Positions 31,659 through 44,570 of a stretch of 64,000 nt of DNA are shown here, one piece after another (the stretch's first letter is position 1; each line of letters begins with the position of its first letter). Position numbers and translations under genes: made by a program. Origin of the DNA: Mercurialis annua (Eukaryota > Streptophyta > Magnoliopsida > Malpighiales > Euphorbiaceae); contig NC_065574.1 of NCBI RefSeq assembly GCF_937616625.2, positions 28,832,501-28,896,500 of the forward strand, in the 5' to 3' direction. Under the pieces are notes generated by a model. It had not been told where the DNA came from, ran no database searches, and worked only from the letters and a program-made list of their open reading frames with translations.

Positions 31659-34357
31659 TGTAACACCCAGCATTTTTCTAACTTGTTCCGTTAAGCCTAA
31701 ACGGTACCTTGAGTTCGTTTGAGTGGTTCGACCACTTATATTCGCGTTTCGAAGGTTCCAAACCTTTTAAAATGTGTTTTAAGATGTATTAGAAGTAATT
31801 TCGGAGTTTGAAACGTTTTCGATTTCCAATTTCAAAATCTCAAATTTTCATCAGATGCAGTAGCATTTCGCAGGCGCGACATGCATGAATCACGGGCGCG
31901 ATTCATGTATCGCGGGCGCGATATAGGTGTAGCGGGCGCGATATAGGTGTAGCGGGCGCAATATAGGTGTAGCGGGCGCGACGCGTGCACTGTTCAGTTC
32001 GCTAATTTCTATTTAAACTCACCTTAACTCGACCGAAATCAGATTTTAAACACTTTTAACTTCTCTAAAAACTCTAATTCGGCTGCGGCTCTATCTTAGG
32101 TCATTCCTCCATCCTTTCATCTCAATTTTGATTCTTGGTAAGTGTTCCTAATCATTCATTTGTGATTTCATCAATAGTTCATCAATTCTAGGAGTTCTAA
32201 ATCCTATAGCCTATATGTGTGTGATTGTAGGCTGATTTGGGTTGGTTGATTTCTGAGTTTTATTGCTCTTAGTCCAATCAAGAGGTATGTGGTTTAATTC
32301 CCTTTCTTATGAGGTGTAGAGATTGCTAGATCATTGTATGAATCAATACTTTGGGTGGTTTGATTGTATTTTCTATATTGCTTTGAATTATTATTTCTGG
32401 AAATCTTAAATTGATGTTAAATTGGTCTCTTGGATTTCATTTGTACTTTGGGTAGTTTGGTTTTAATGTTACAATTGATAGACTTATCGAAATGCTAAAG
32501 ATTTTGGGTTATAAACTGTTTTTGATGGTTATTTAAAAATCAGGAAATTTCTTAAAAGCTAATCTTAGGTTGTTTAAACATCAAACGTACATTGGGTGTA
32601 TTGGGGGAAATCTTATGAATGGATTTTACTATCATTTGATTAATGCTTTTGAGATAAAATTTTGTTATATGATTAAACTAAAATCTGGAAATTTCAAAGA
32701 AATTGATCATAGGGCATTAGATGCTAAACAATACAATTAGTGATTTTGAGAAATCGTTTATATGGAATAGCGTATAGTTTGGTTAACATTTTTGAATTTA
32801 AACTCGGTTTTGAACTTATTACTAAGGGCTGGAAATTGTTTAGAAGATGGGTTAAAACTTGTTAAAAGAATGTTAGATTATCTTAGGATATGAATTGACT
32901 TGAATTAAATAATATAAGGAATACAAGGCATTATATGTTATTAGGGATTCGGTTGAACTATTTTAACTTCAAGTTGATACTTAAAGGATGTTGAATCTTA
33001 TTGATTCTATTTTAGGTGATATATTTAAATGTACTTGCGGTGCTACTTGCTAAGTGTTAGCAAGCTAAATTGTTTATGGCATTATTAAGTTACGGCGTGA
33101 GTCCTTTCTTTAAAATTGATTTTGGTTTCATTTAAGGTTGATTAAAGACTTTGGTTTTAAACTTGGTTTATGGATGGGTCGGTTTAGACGTGGTCTCCCG
33201 ACATGTTGTGTTGAGCTATACTGCAGTAAGGCTAACACACTACTTTGGGAACTGTAATCGTTTTAAAAGGACTATATATATATTTAAGTACTTTGGTTTC
33301 GTTTCAAAAGATAAGAACTCACCTAAGCTTAACTTTCCTTATTTGTTATTTGGTTGTGTGGATACTTGGTTGTATTTTGGTTACCTTGTTTGAATCTTTG
33401 GTTGCGTTGTGAAATGTTAGTCCTATGTGGAGTCTAGTATTCTTAGAGTTAGGGGTTGTTCGGATTTTGACTTAATTAATATTTTAGACCCGTCGACTGC
33501 TCGTGCTTCGGAATCTACACAGGGTTAGCTGTTTGCCAAGATTCACGTGGATAAGCAAGCAGTGAGTTTGTAGTGTTATTTACCGCTTTATTAAGTACCG
33601 TACATTATTTTAGTATATCAAATGTTTGTGAACTGTTTTAAGGATTATGGATGTGGATTGAAACAAGCTACTCGATAGGCTTGTATCGAGACTGTGTGCA
33701 CCGGTAAGTACTTTAGAATTGGCTGACCAATGTCTGGCCTACTTTGGGAATCGATGAGGATTTGTTCCCATCAACTTTGGGTTAAATACTTTGAGATTTC
33801 ATTTCAATACTGTTTTCCATAATCATATATATATCTTAGTATAAAAGGATTTATTTTAAGGGTTTTAAACTTAATAAATGTAAATAGCATTATGAACTTA
33901 TCTCAGTATATCTGACCCCGTTGTTTTCCAAACTTTCCAGGTTTATGATTTTGGGAGTGTTGGTCATCTCCGATCTTTTGATTCCTCGGAGGTCTTTTTA
34001 TGTTATCAGATTAGTTAACTGTTTTACTTCTTAGACCGCAGTAGAACTAGTTGTCTCTATTATTGCACTTTGGTTTGTCGTAGTGGTACGACTTTTATAT
34101 TATTATACTTTGGTATGTTACATTGGATTATTTATTATATGAGGCATGATTCATAGTTTCGAATTACTATTAAGTAATTATATTAGAACTGCTATATAAG
34201 TTGTTAGACTTAGGCTAAAGTCTCGGTTGCCCCCGAGCATTGGTTTTCTTGCAGGTTATATTGAATATAAGGTTTTCCGCGAGGCTTGCTACGGGTTTCA
34301 GTACAACCATACCCATACCCTAGCGCCGATCGCGATCCATGAAATTGGGTCGTGACA
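31659..34357 (+). mobile_element. Solo LTR of a Ty3/gypsy chromovirus-related family
   Basis: A 2699-bp segment starting TGTAACACCC and ending GGTCGTGACA, flanked by a perfect CCAAA duplication. It has no internal domain or second LTR, so it is a solo LTR left by recombination between two LTRs. Its ends and last ~75 bp (GGCTTGCTACGGGTTTC, then CATACCCTAGCGCCG) match the complete element at 10319-19859, so the families are related. The rest differs. It carries five GC-rich 20-bp repeats (31881-31980). An 80-residue open frame at 33151-33393 has no domain and is not a credible gene. No other feature was seen. Confidence 0.93.
31881..31980 (+). repeat. Five 20-bp GC-rich tandem repeats in the solo LTR
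   Basis: Five units in exact 20-bp register, each ending CGGGCGCG or CGGGCGCA. The last three are ATATAGGTGTAGCGGGCGCG or one base different. The first two are diverged at their 5' halves (ATGCATGAATCA and ATTCATGTATCG). Confidence 0.9.
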
Positions 34358-34362
34358 CCAAA
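34358..34362 (+). other. Right target-site duplication of solo LTR (CCAAA)
   Basis: Exact copy of 31654-31658, directly after the terminal CA of the LTR. Confidence 0.95.
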
Positions 34363-36899
34363 CGTTTCACCTTTTTAGCAATTTGACCTAAACGTTTACA
34401 AACGTTACGAAACAAATCCAAGCGTTTCACCTTTTTAGAAATTTAAGCCAAGCGTTTGTAAACGTTTCCCCTTTTTAGCGATTTAAGCCAAACGTTTACA
34501 AATGTTACGAAAAAAGCCAAATGTTTCACATTTTTAGCGATTTAGGCCAAACGTTTACAAAAGTTGCGAAACAAATCTAAACGTTTCGCCTTTTTAACAA
34601 TTTAAGCCAAACGTTACGAAACAAAACCAAACGTTACGAAACAAATCCAAACGTTTCATGTTATTAGCGATTTAAGCCAAACGTTTATAAACGTCACGAA
34701 ACAAATCCAAATGTTTCCCCATTTTAGCGATTTAAGCCAAACGTTTACAAACGTTACGTAACAAATCCAAACGTTTCACCTTTTTGGCGATTGAAGCCAA
34801 ATGTTTACAAACGTTACGAAACAAATCCAAACGTTTCGCCTTTTTAGTGATTAACGCGAAACGTTTACAAACGTTACGAAAGATATCCAAGCGTTTCACC
34901 TTTTTAGCAATTTAAGCCAAAAGTTTACAAACGTTACGAAACAAATGCAAACGTTTCAAATTTTTAGCAATTTAAACCAAACGATTACAAACGTCTAAAA
35001 AAAATCCAAACGTTTCATCTTTTTAGCAGTTTAAGCCAAACGTTTACAAACACTATGAAACAAATACAAATGTTTCACCTTTTTAGCGATTGAAGCAAAA
35101 CGTTTACAAACATTACGAAGCAAATCCAAGCGTTTCACCTTTTTAACAATTTAAACCAAACATTTGTAAACGTTTCCCCTTTTTAGCGATTTAAGCCAAA
35201 TGTTTACAAATGTTACGAGAAAAGCCAAACGTTTCACATTTTTAGCGATTTAAGCCAAACTTTTACAAACGTTGCGAAACAAATCCAAATTTTTCCCCTT
35301 TTTAACAATTTACGCCGAACGTTTACAAACATTACGAAACAGAACCGAACGTTTACAAATTTTCGAAACAAATCCAAACTTTTCACCTTTTTAGCGATTT
35401 AAGCCAAACATTTACAAACGTCACGAAACAAATCCAAACGTTTCCCCATTTTAGCGATTTAAGCCAAACCTTTACAAACGTTAGGTAACAAATCCAAACG
35501 TTTCACCTTTTATGCGATTGAAGCAAAACATTTACAAACATTACGAAACAAATCCAAACGTGTCATCTTTTTTAGCAATTTAAGCCAAACGTTTAAAAAC
35601 GCTAACAAACAAATCCATACGTTTCACCTTTTTAGCGATTGAAGCAAAACGTTTACAAACGTTACGAAACAAATCCAAGCGTTTGGACTTTTTAGAAATT
35701 AAGGCCAAAAGTTTATAAACGTTACAAAACAAAACCAAATGTTTAAAAAGTTTGGAAAAAATCCAAACGTTTCACATTTTTAGCGATATAAGCTGAACGT
35801 TTACAAACGTTACGAAACAAAACCAAACGTTTCACCTTTTTAGCAATTTGAACCGAACGTTTACAAACGTTACGAAACAAATCCAAGCGTTTCACCTTTT
35901 TAGAAATTTAAGCCACACGTTTGTAAACGTTTTACCTTTTTAGCGATTTAAGCCAAACGTTTACAAACGTTGCAAAAAAAACCAAACGTTTTGCATTTTT
36001 AGCAATTGAAGCCAAACGTTTACAAACGTTGCGAAACAAATCCAAACGTCTCTCCTTTTTAACAATTTAAGCCAAACGTTACAAAACAAATACAGATTTT
36101 TCCCCTTTTTAGTAATTTCAGCCAAAAGTTTATAAATGTTACGAAACGAATCCAAAAATTTCATCTTTTTAGCGGTTTAAGCCAAACCTTTACAAAGATT
36201 ATGAAACAAATTCAAGCATTTCATCTTTTTAGCAATATAAGCCAAACGTTTATAAGCGTTACAAAACAAATCCAAAAGTTTCCCCTTTTTAGCAATTTAA
36301 GCCAAATGTTTACAAACGTTACGAAACAAATCCAAACGTTTCGCTTTTTTTACAATTTAAGTCAAACGTTTACAAACGTTACAAAACAAATCCAAACGTT
36401 TTCCCATTTTAGCGATTTAAGCCATACGTTTATAAACGTTACGAAACAAAACCAAACGTCTAAAATGTTACGAAACAAATCCAAACATTTTGCATTTCTA
36501 GCGATTTAAGCCAAACGTTTACAAACGTTACGGAATAAATCCATGCGTTTCACCTTTTTAGCAATTTAAGCCAAACAAAACAAATCCAAACGTTTCACCT
36601 TTTTATGAAACAAATCCAATCGTTTCACCTTTTTAGCAATTTGAAACAAACGTTTACAAACGTTACGAAACAAATCCAAGCGTTTCACCTTTTTAGCAAT
36701 TTAAGCCAAATTTTTGTAAACGTTTCGCCTTTTTAGCGATTTAAGAAAAACGTTTACAAACGTTACGAAAAAAGCTAAACGTTTCACATTTTTAACGATT
36801 TAAGCCAAACGTTTACAAACGTTGCGAAACAAATCTAAACATTTCACATTTTTAGCAATTTAAGAAGAACGTTTACAAACGTTACGAAACAAAACCAAA

Positions 36900-39800
36900 C
36901 ATTTTCAAACGTTACGAAACAAATCCAAACGTTTCAAGTTATTAGTGATTTAATCCAAACGTTTGCAAATGTTACGAAACAAATCCAAATGTTTCCCCAT
37001 TTTAGCGATTTAATCCAAACATTTACAAACGTTACGTAAAAAATCCAAACGTTTCACCTTTTTAGCGATTGAAACCAAATGTTTACAAACGTTACGAAAC
37101 AAATCCAAACGTTTCACCTTTTTAGCGATTTACGCCAAAGGTTTACAAGCGTTGCGAAACATATCCAAGAGTTTCACTTTTTAAGCAATTTAAGCCAAAC
37201 ATTTACAAACGTTATGAAACAAATCCAAACGATTTATCTTTTTAGCAGTTTAAGCAAAACATTTACAAACGCTAAGAAACAAATCCAAACGTTTCACCTT
37301 TTTAGCGATTGAAGCAAAACGTTTACAAACGTTACTAAAAAAATCCAAGCGTTTAACCTTTTTAGCAATTGAAGCCAAACGTTTGTAAACGTTTCCCCTT
37401 TTTAGCGATTTAAGCCAAACGTTTACAAATGTTACAAAAAAAGCCAAATGTTTCACATTTTTAGCAATTTAAGCCAAGCGTTTACAAACGTTGCAAAACA
37501 AATCCAAACGTTTCACCTTTTTAACAATTTAAGCTGAACGTTTACAAACATTACGAAATAAAACCAAACGTTTACAAACGTTACAAAACAAATCTAAATG
37601 TTTCACCTTTTTAGCGAGTTAAGCCAAACGTTCACAAACGTCACGAAACAAATCCAAACGTTTCCCCATTTTAGCGATTTAAGCCAAACGTTCACAAACG
37701 TTAGGTAACTAATCCAAACGTTTCACCTTTTTACCGATTGAAGCAAAACGTTTACAAACGTTACGAAACAAATCCAAGCGTGTCACCTTTTTAGCGATTA
37801 ACGCCAAACTTAAACAAACGTTACGAAACATACCCAAGCATTTCACCGTTTTAGCAATTTAAGCCAAACGTTTACAAACGTTACGAAACAAATCCAAACG
37901 TTTCAAATTTTTAGCAATTTAAGCCAAACGTTTACAAACGGTACGAAACAAATCCAAACGTTTCATCTTTTTAGCAATTGAAGCCAAACGTTTACAAACG
38001 CTAAGAAACAAATCCAAACGTTTCACCTTTTTAGCGATTAAAGCAAAACATTTACAAACGATACGAAACAAATCCAAGCGTATCCCCTTTTTTGCAATTT
38101 ACGCCAAACGTTTATGAACGTTACGAAACAAATCCAAACGTTTCACCTTTTTAGCGATTGAAACAAAATGTTTACAAACGTTACGAAACAAATCCAAACG
38201 TTTCAGCTTTTTAGCGATTAACGCCAAACGTTTACAAACGTTATGAAACATATCCAAGCGTTTCATTTTTAAAGAAATTTAAGACAAACGTTTGCTAACA
38301 TTGCGAAACAAATCCAAACGTTTCATCTTTTTAGCAGTTTAAGCAAAACGTTTACAAACGCTAAGAAACAAATCCAAACGTTTCACCTTTTTATTGATTG
38401 AAGCAAAACGTTTACAAACGTTACGAAACAAATCCAAGCGTTTAACCTTTTTAGCAATTTAAGCCAAACGTTTGTAAATGTTTCCCCTTTTTAGCGATTT
38501 AAGCCTAACGTTTACAAATGTTACGAAAAAAGCCAAATGTTTCACATTTTTAGCGATTTAAGCCAAACGTTTACAAACACTGCAAAACAAATCCAAACGT
38601 TTCACCTTTTTAACAATTTAAGCTGAACGTTTACAAACATTACGAAACAAAACCAAACGTTTGCAAACGTTACAAAACAAATCTAAACGTTTCACCTTTT
38701 TAGCGAGTTAAGCCAAACGTTTACAAACGTCACGAAACAAATCCAAACGTTTCCCCATTTTAGCGATTAAAGCCAAACGTTTACAAACATTAGGTAACAA
38801 ATATAAACGTTTCACCTTTTTAGCGATTGAAGCAAAACGTTTACAAACGTTACGAAATAAATCCAAACGTTTCACGTTTTTAGCGATTTAAGCCAAACGT
38901 TTACAAACGTTACGAAACAAATCCAAATGTTTCCCCATTTTAGCGATTTAAGCCAAACGTTTACAAACGTTACGTAACAAATCCAAACGTTTCACCTTTT
39001 GTGCGATTGAAACCAAATGTTTACAAACGTTACGAAACAAATCCAAACGTTTCACCTTTTTAGCGATTTACGCCAAACGTTTACAAGCGTTACGAAACAT
39101 ATCAAAGAGTTTCACTTTTTAAGCAATTTAAGCCAAACGTTTACAAACGTTACGAAACAAATCCAAACGATTTATCTTTTAAGCAGTTTAAGCAAAACGT
39201 TTACAAACGCTAAGAAACAAATCCAAACGTTTCACCTTTTTAGCGATTGAAGCAAAACGTTTACAAACGTTACGAAACAAATCCAAGCGTTTAAACTTTT
39301 TAGCAATTGATGCCAAACGTTTGTAAACGTTTCCCCTGTTTAGCGATTTAAGCCAAACGTTTACAAATGTTTCAAAAAAAGCCAAATGTTTCACATTTTT
39401 AGCGATTTAAGCCAAACGTTTACAAACGTTGAAAAACAAATCCAAACGTTTCACCTTTTTAACAATTTAAGCTGAACGTTTACAAACATTACGAAACAAA
39501 ACCAAACGTTTACAAACGTTACAAAACAAATCTAAACGTTTCACCTTTTTAGCGAGTTAAGCCAAACGTTTACAAACGTCACGAAACAAATCCAAACGTT
39601 TCCCCATTTTAGCGATTTAAGCCAAACATTTATAAACGTTAGGTAACTAATCCAAACGTTTCACCTTTTTACCGATTGAAGCAAAACGTTTACAAACATT
39701 ACGAAACAAATCCAAGCGTGTCACCTTTTTAGCGATTAACGCCAAACTTTAACAAACGTTACGAAACATATCCAAGCGTTTCGCCTTTTTAGCAATTTAA

Positions 39801-42800
39801 GCCAAACGTTTACAAACGTTACGAAACAAATCCAAACGTTTCAAATTTTTGGCAATTTAAGCCAAACGTTTACAAACGTTATAAAACAAATCCAAACGTT
39901 TCATCTTTTTAGCAATTTAAGCCAAACGTTTACAAACGCTAAGAAACAAATCCAAACGTTTCACCTTTTTAGCGATTCAAGCAAAACATTTACAAACGAT
40001 ACGAAACAAATCCAAGCGTTTCCCCTTTTTTGCAATTTAAGCCAAACGTTTATGAACGTTACGAAACAAATCCAAACGTTTCACCTTTTTAGCGATTGAA
40101 ACCAAATGTTTACAAACGTTACGAAACAAATCCAAACGTTTCAGATTTTTAGCGATTAACGCCAAACGTTTACAAACGTTACGAAACATATCCAAGCGTT
40201 TCACTTTTTAAGAAATTTAAGACAAACATTTGCTAACATTGCGAAACAAATCCAACCGTTTCATCTTTTTAGCAGTTTAAGCAAAACGTTTACAAACGCT
40301 AAGAAACAAATCCAAACGTTTCACCTTTTTAGCGATTGAAGCAAAACGTTTACAAACGTTACGAAACAAATCCAAGCGTTTAACCTTTTTAGCAATTTAA
40401 GCCAAACGTTTGTAAACGTTTTCCCTTTTTAGCGATTTAAGCCAAACGTTAACAAATGTTACGAAAAAAGCCAAATGTTTCACATTTTTAGCGATTTAAG
40501 CCAAACATATACAAACGTTGCAAAACAAATCCAAACGTTTCCCCTTTTTAACAATTTAAGCTGAACGTTTACAAACATTACGAAACAAACCCAAGCGTTT
40601 GCAAAAGTTACAAAACAAATCTAAACGTTTCACCTTTTTAGCGAGTTAAGTCAAACGTTTACAAACGTCACGAAACAAATCCAAAGGTTTCCCCATTTTA
40701 GCGGTTAAAGCCAAACGTTTACAAACGCTAGGTAACAAATATAAACGTTTCCCCTTTTTAGCGATTGAAGCAAAACGTTTACAAACGTTACGAAACAAAT
40801 CCAAACGTTTCACGTTTTTAGCGATTTAAGCCAAGCGTTTACAAACGTTACAAAACAAATCCAAATGTTTCCCCATTTTAGCGATTTAAGCCAAACGTTT
40901 ACAAACGTTACGTAGCAAATCCAAACGTTTCACCTTTTTAGCGATTGAAACCAAATGTTTACAAACGTTACGAAACAAATCCAAACGTTTCCCCTTTTTA
41001 GCGATTTACGCCAAACGTTTACAAGCGTTACGAAACATATCCAAGAGTTTCACTTTTTAAGCAATTTAAACCAAACGTTTACAAACGTTACGAAACAAAT
41101 CCAAACGATTTATCTTTTAAGCAGTTTAAGCAAAACGTTTACAAACGCTAAGAAACAAATCCAAACGTTTCACCTTTTTAGCGATTGAAGCAAAACGTTT
41201 ACAAACGTTACGAAACAAATCCAAGCGTTTAACCTTTCTTGGAATTTAAGCCAAACATTTGTAAACGTTTTCCCTTTTTAGCGATTTAAGCCAAACGTTT
41301 ACAAATGTTACGAAAAAAGCCAAACGTGTCCCATTTTTAGCTATTTAAGCCAAACGTCTACAAACGTTGCAAAACAAATCCAAACGTTTCACCTTTTTAA
41401 CAATTTAATCTGAACGTTTACAAACATTACGAAACAAAGCCAAACGTTTACAAACGTTACAAAACAAATCTAAACGTTTCACCTTTTTAGCGAGTTAAGC
41501 CAAACGTTTACAAACGTCACGAAACAAATCCAAACGTTTCCCCATTTTAGCGATTTAAGCCAAACGTTTACAAACGTTAGGTAACAAATCCAAACGTTTC
41601 ACCTTTTTACCGATTGAAGCAAAACGTTTACAAGCGTTACGAAACAAATCCAAGCGTTTTACGTTTTTAGCGATTAACGCCAAACTTTTATAAACGTTAC
41701 GAAACATATCCAAGCGTTTCAAATTTTTAGCAATTTATGCCAAACGTTTACAAACGTTACAAAACAAATCCAAACGTTTCATCTTTTTAGCAATTTAAGC
41801 CAAACGTTTACAAACGCTAAGAAACAAATCCAAACTTTTCGCCTTTTTAGCGATTGAAGCAAAACATTTACAAATGATACGAAACAAATCCAAGCGTTTT
41901 ACCTTTTTTGCAATTTAAGCAAAACGTTTATAAACGTTATGAAACAAATCCAAAAGTTTCACCTTTTTAGCGATTGAAACCAAATGTTTACAAACGTTAC
42001 GAAACAAATCCAAACGCTTCACCATTTTAGCAATTAACGCCAAACTTTTACAAACGTTACGAAACATATCCAAGCGTTTCACTTTTTAAGCAATTTAAAC
42101 CAAACGTTTACTAACGTTACGAAACAAATCCAAATGTTTCATCTTTTTAGCAGTTTAAGCAAAACGTTTACAAACGCTAAGAAACAAATCCAAACGTTTC
42201 ACCTTTTTAGCGATTGAAGCAAAACGTTTCCAAACGTTACGAAACAAATCCAAGCGTTTAACCTTTTTAGCGATTTAAGCCAAACGTTTACACATGTTAC
42301 GAAAAAGCCAAATGTTTCACATTTTTAGCGATTTAAGCCAATCATTTACAAACGTTGCAAAACAAATCCAAACGTTTCCTCTTTTTAACAATTTAAGCTG
42401 AACGTTTACAAACATTACGAAACAAAACGAAACGTTTGCAAACGTTACAAAACAAATCTAAACGTTTCACCTTTTTAGCGAGTTAAGCCAAACGTTTACA
42501 AACGTTATGAAACAAATCCAAACGTTTCCCCATTTTAGCAATTTAAGCCAAACGTTTACAAACGTTAGGTAACAAATCCAAACGTTTCACCTTCTTAGCG
42601 ATTGAAGCAAAACGTTTACAAACGATACGAAACAAATCCAAGCGCGTCACCTTTTTAGCGATTAACGGAAAACTTTTACAAACGTTACGAAACATATCCA
42701 AGTGTTTCACCTTTTTAGCAATTTAAGCCAAACGTTTACAAACGTTACGAAACAAATCCAAACATTTCAAATTTTTAGCAATTAAAGCCAAACGTTTACA

Positions 42801-42960
42801 AACGTTACGAAACAAATCCAAACGTTTCATCTTTTTAGCAATTTAAGCCAAACGTTTACAAACGCTAAGAAACAAATCCAAACGTTTCACCTTTTTAGCG
42901 ATTGAAACAAAACATTTACAAACGATACGAAACAAATACAAGCGTTTCACCTTTTTTGCA
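36900..42960 (-). repeat. 1938-bp higher-order repeat of satellite 1, about three copies
   Basis: The same variant monomer series begins at 37079, 39017 and 40955, exactly 1938 bp apart each time. Independent landmarks at 37250 and 39188 give the same spacing. Long stretches are nearly identical between copies while adjacent monomers differ, which marks recent amplification of a roughly 32-monomer unit. The fourth copy is partial and loses register after about 42 kb. Outer limits are approximate. Confidence 0.85.
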
Positions 42961-43771
42961 ATTTAAGCCAAACGTTTATAAATGTTACGAAACAAAATCA
43001 AATGTTTAAAATGTTTCGAAACAAATCCAAACGTTTCACATTTTTTGCAATTTAAGCTGAACATTTACAAACGTTACGAAACAAAAGAAAACGTTTCACC
43101 TTTTTAGCAATTTGAACGGAACGTTTACAAACGTTACGAAACAAATCCAAACGTTTCACCTTTTTAGAAATTTAAGCCAAACGTTTGTAAACATTTCCCC
43201 TTTTTAGCGATTTAAGCCAAACGTTTAGAAAAGTTTTAACAAATCCAAGCGTTTCGTCTTTTTAACAATTTAAGCCAAACGTTTACAAACGTTACAAAAA
43301 AAATCTTAACGTTTAACCTTTTAGCAATTTAAGCCAAAAGTTTATAAACGATATGAAACAAATTCAAATGGTTCACCTTCTTAGCAATATAAGCCACACG
43401 TTTACAAGCGTTTCAAAACAAATCCAAACGTTTTCCCTTTTTGGCAATTTAAGCTAAACGTTACGAAACAAATCCAATCATTTCGCCTTTTAACAATTTA
43501 AGCCAAACGCTACTAAACAAATCCAAACGTTTCCCCATTTTAGCGATTTAAGCCAAATGTTTATAAACGTTACGAAACAAAACCAAACGTCTAAAATGTT
43601 ACGAAACAAGTTCAAACATTTTACATTTTTAGTGATTTAAGCCAAACGTTTACAAACGTTATGGAATAAATCCAAGCGTTTCACCTTTTTAGCAATTTAA
43701 GCCAAACAAAACAAATTCAAACGTTTCACCTTTTTACGAAAGAAATCCAAACGTTTCACCTTTTTAGCGAT

Positions 43772-43814
43772 TAAGCTAATAAGGTGAAACATTTGGATTT
43801 GTTTCGTAACGTTT
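43772..43814 (+). repeat. Inverted satellite 1 island
   Basis: A stretch of about 40 bp reading AAGGTGAAACATTTGGATTT in plus orientation inside the minus array, followed by return to minus orientation. Confidence 0.75.
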
Positions 43815-44570
43815 AAGCCAAACGTTTACAAATCGCTAACGCTACGAAACATAACGTTACAAAACAAATCCAAACGTTTCACCTTTTTAGCTATTTCAGC
43901 CAAATGTTTACAAACGTTACGAAACAAATCCAAGCTTTTCCCGATTTTAGTGATTTAAGCGAAACGTTTACAAATGTTGCGAAACAAAACCAAACGTTTA
44001 CATACTTTGCGAAATAAATCCAAATGTTTTCAAACGTTACGAAACAAATACAAACGTTTTACCTTTTTAGCGATTTAAGACAACCGTTTATAAAGGTTAT
44101 GAAACAAATCCAAGCGTTTCACCTTTTTGGCTATTTAAGCCAAATGTTTACAAACGTTACGAAACAAATCCAAACGTTTAACATTTTTAGCGATTTAAGC
44201 CAAACGTTTACAAACGTTAGGAAACAAATCCAAGTGTTTCACCTTTTTAGCGATTTAAGCCAAAGGTTTACAAACGTTACGAAACAAAACCAAGCGTTTC
44301 ACATTTTAGCGATTTAAGCCAAACTATACGAAACAAAACCAAACGTTTACCATTTTTTGCTATTTAAGCCAAATGTTTACAAACATTACGAAACAATCCA
44401 ATCGTTTTCCCATTTTAGTTATTTAAGCCAAACGTTTACAAATGTTACGAAACAAATAAAAACGTTTCACCTTTTTAGCGATTTAAGCCGAACGTTTACA
44501 AACGTTACAAAACAATTCAAAATGTTTCCCCATTTTAGCGATTTAAGCCAAACTTTTAAAACGTTACGAA

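Noticed and set aside
33151..33393. 80-residue ORF in the solo LTR
   Set aside because: Lies inside a non-coding LTR, has no domain, and ends are arbitrary.
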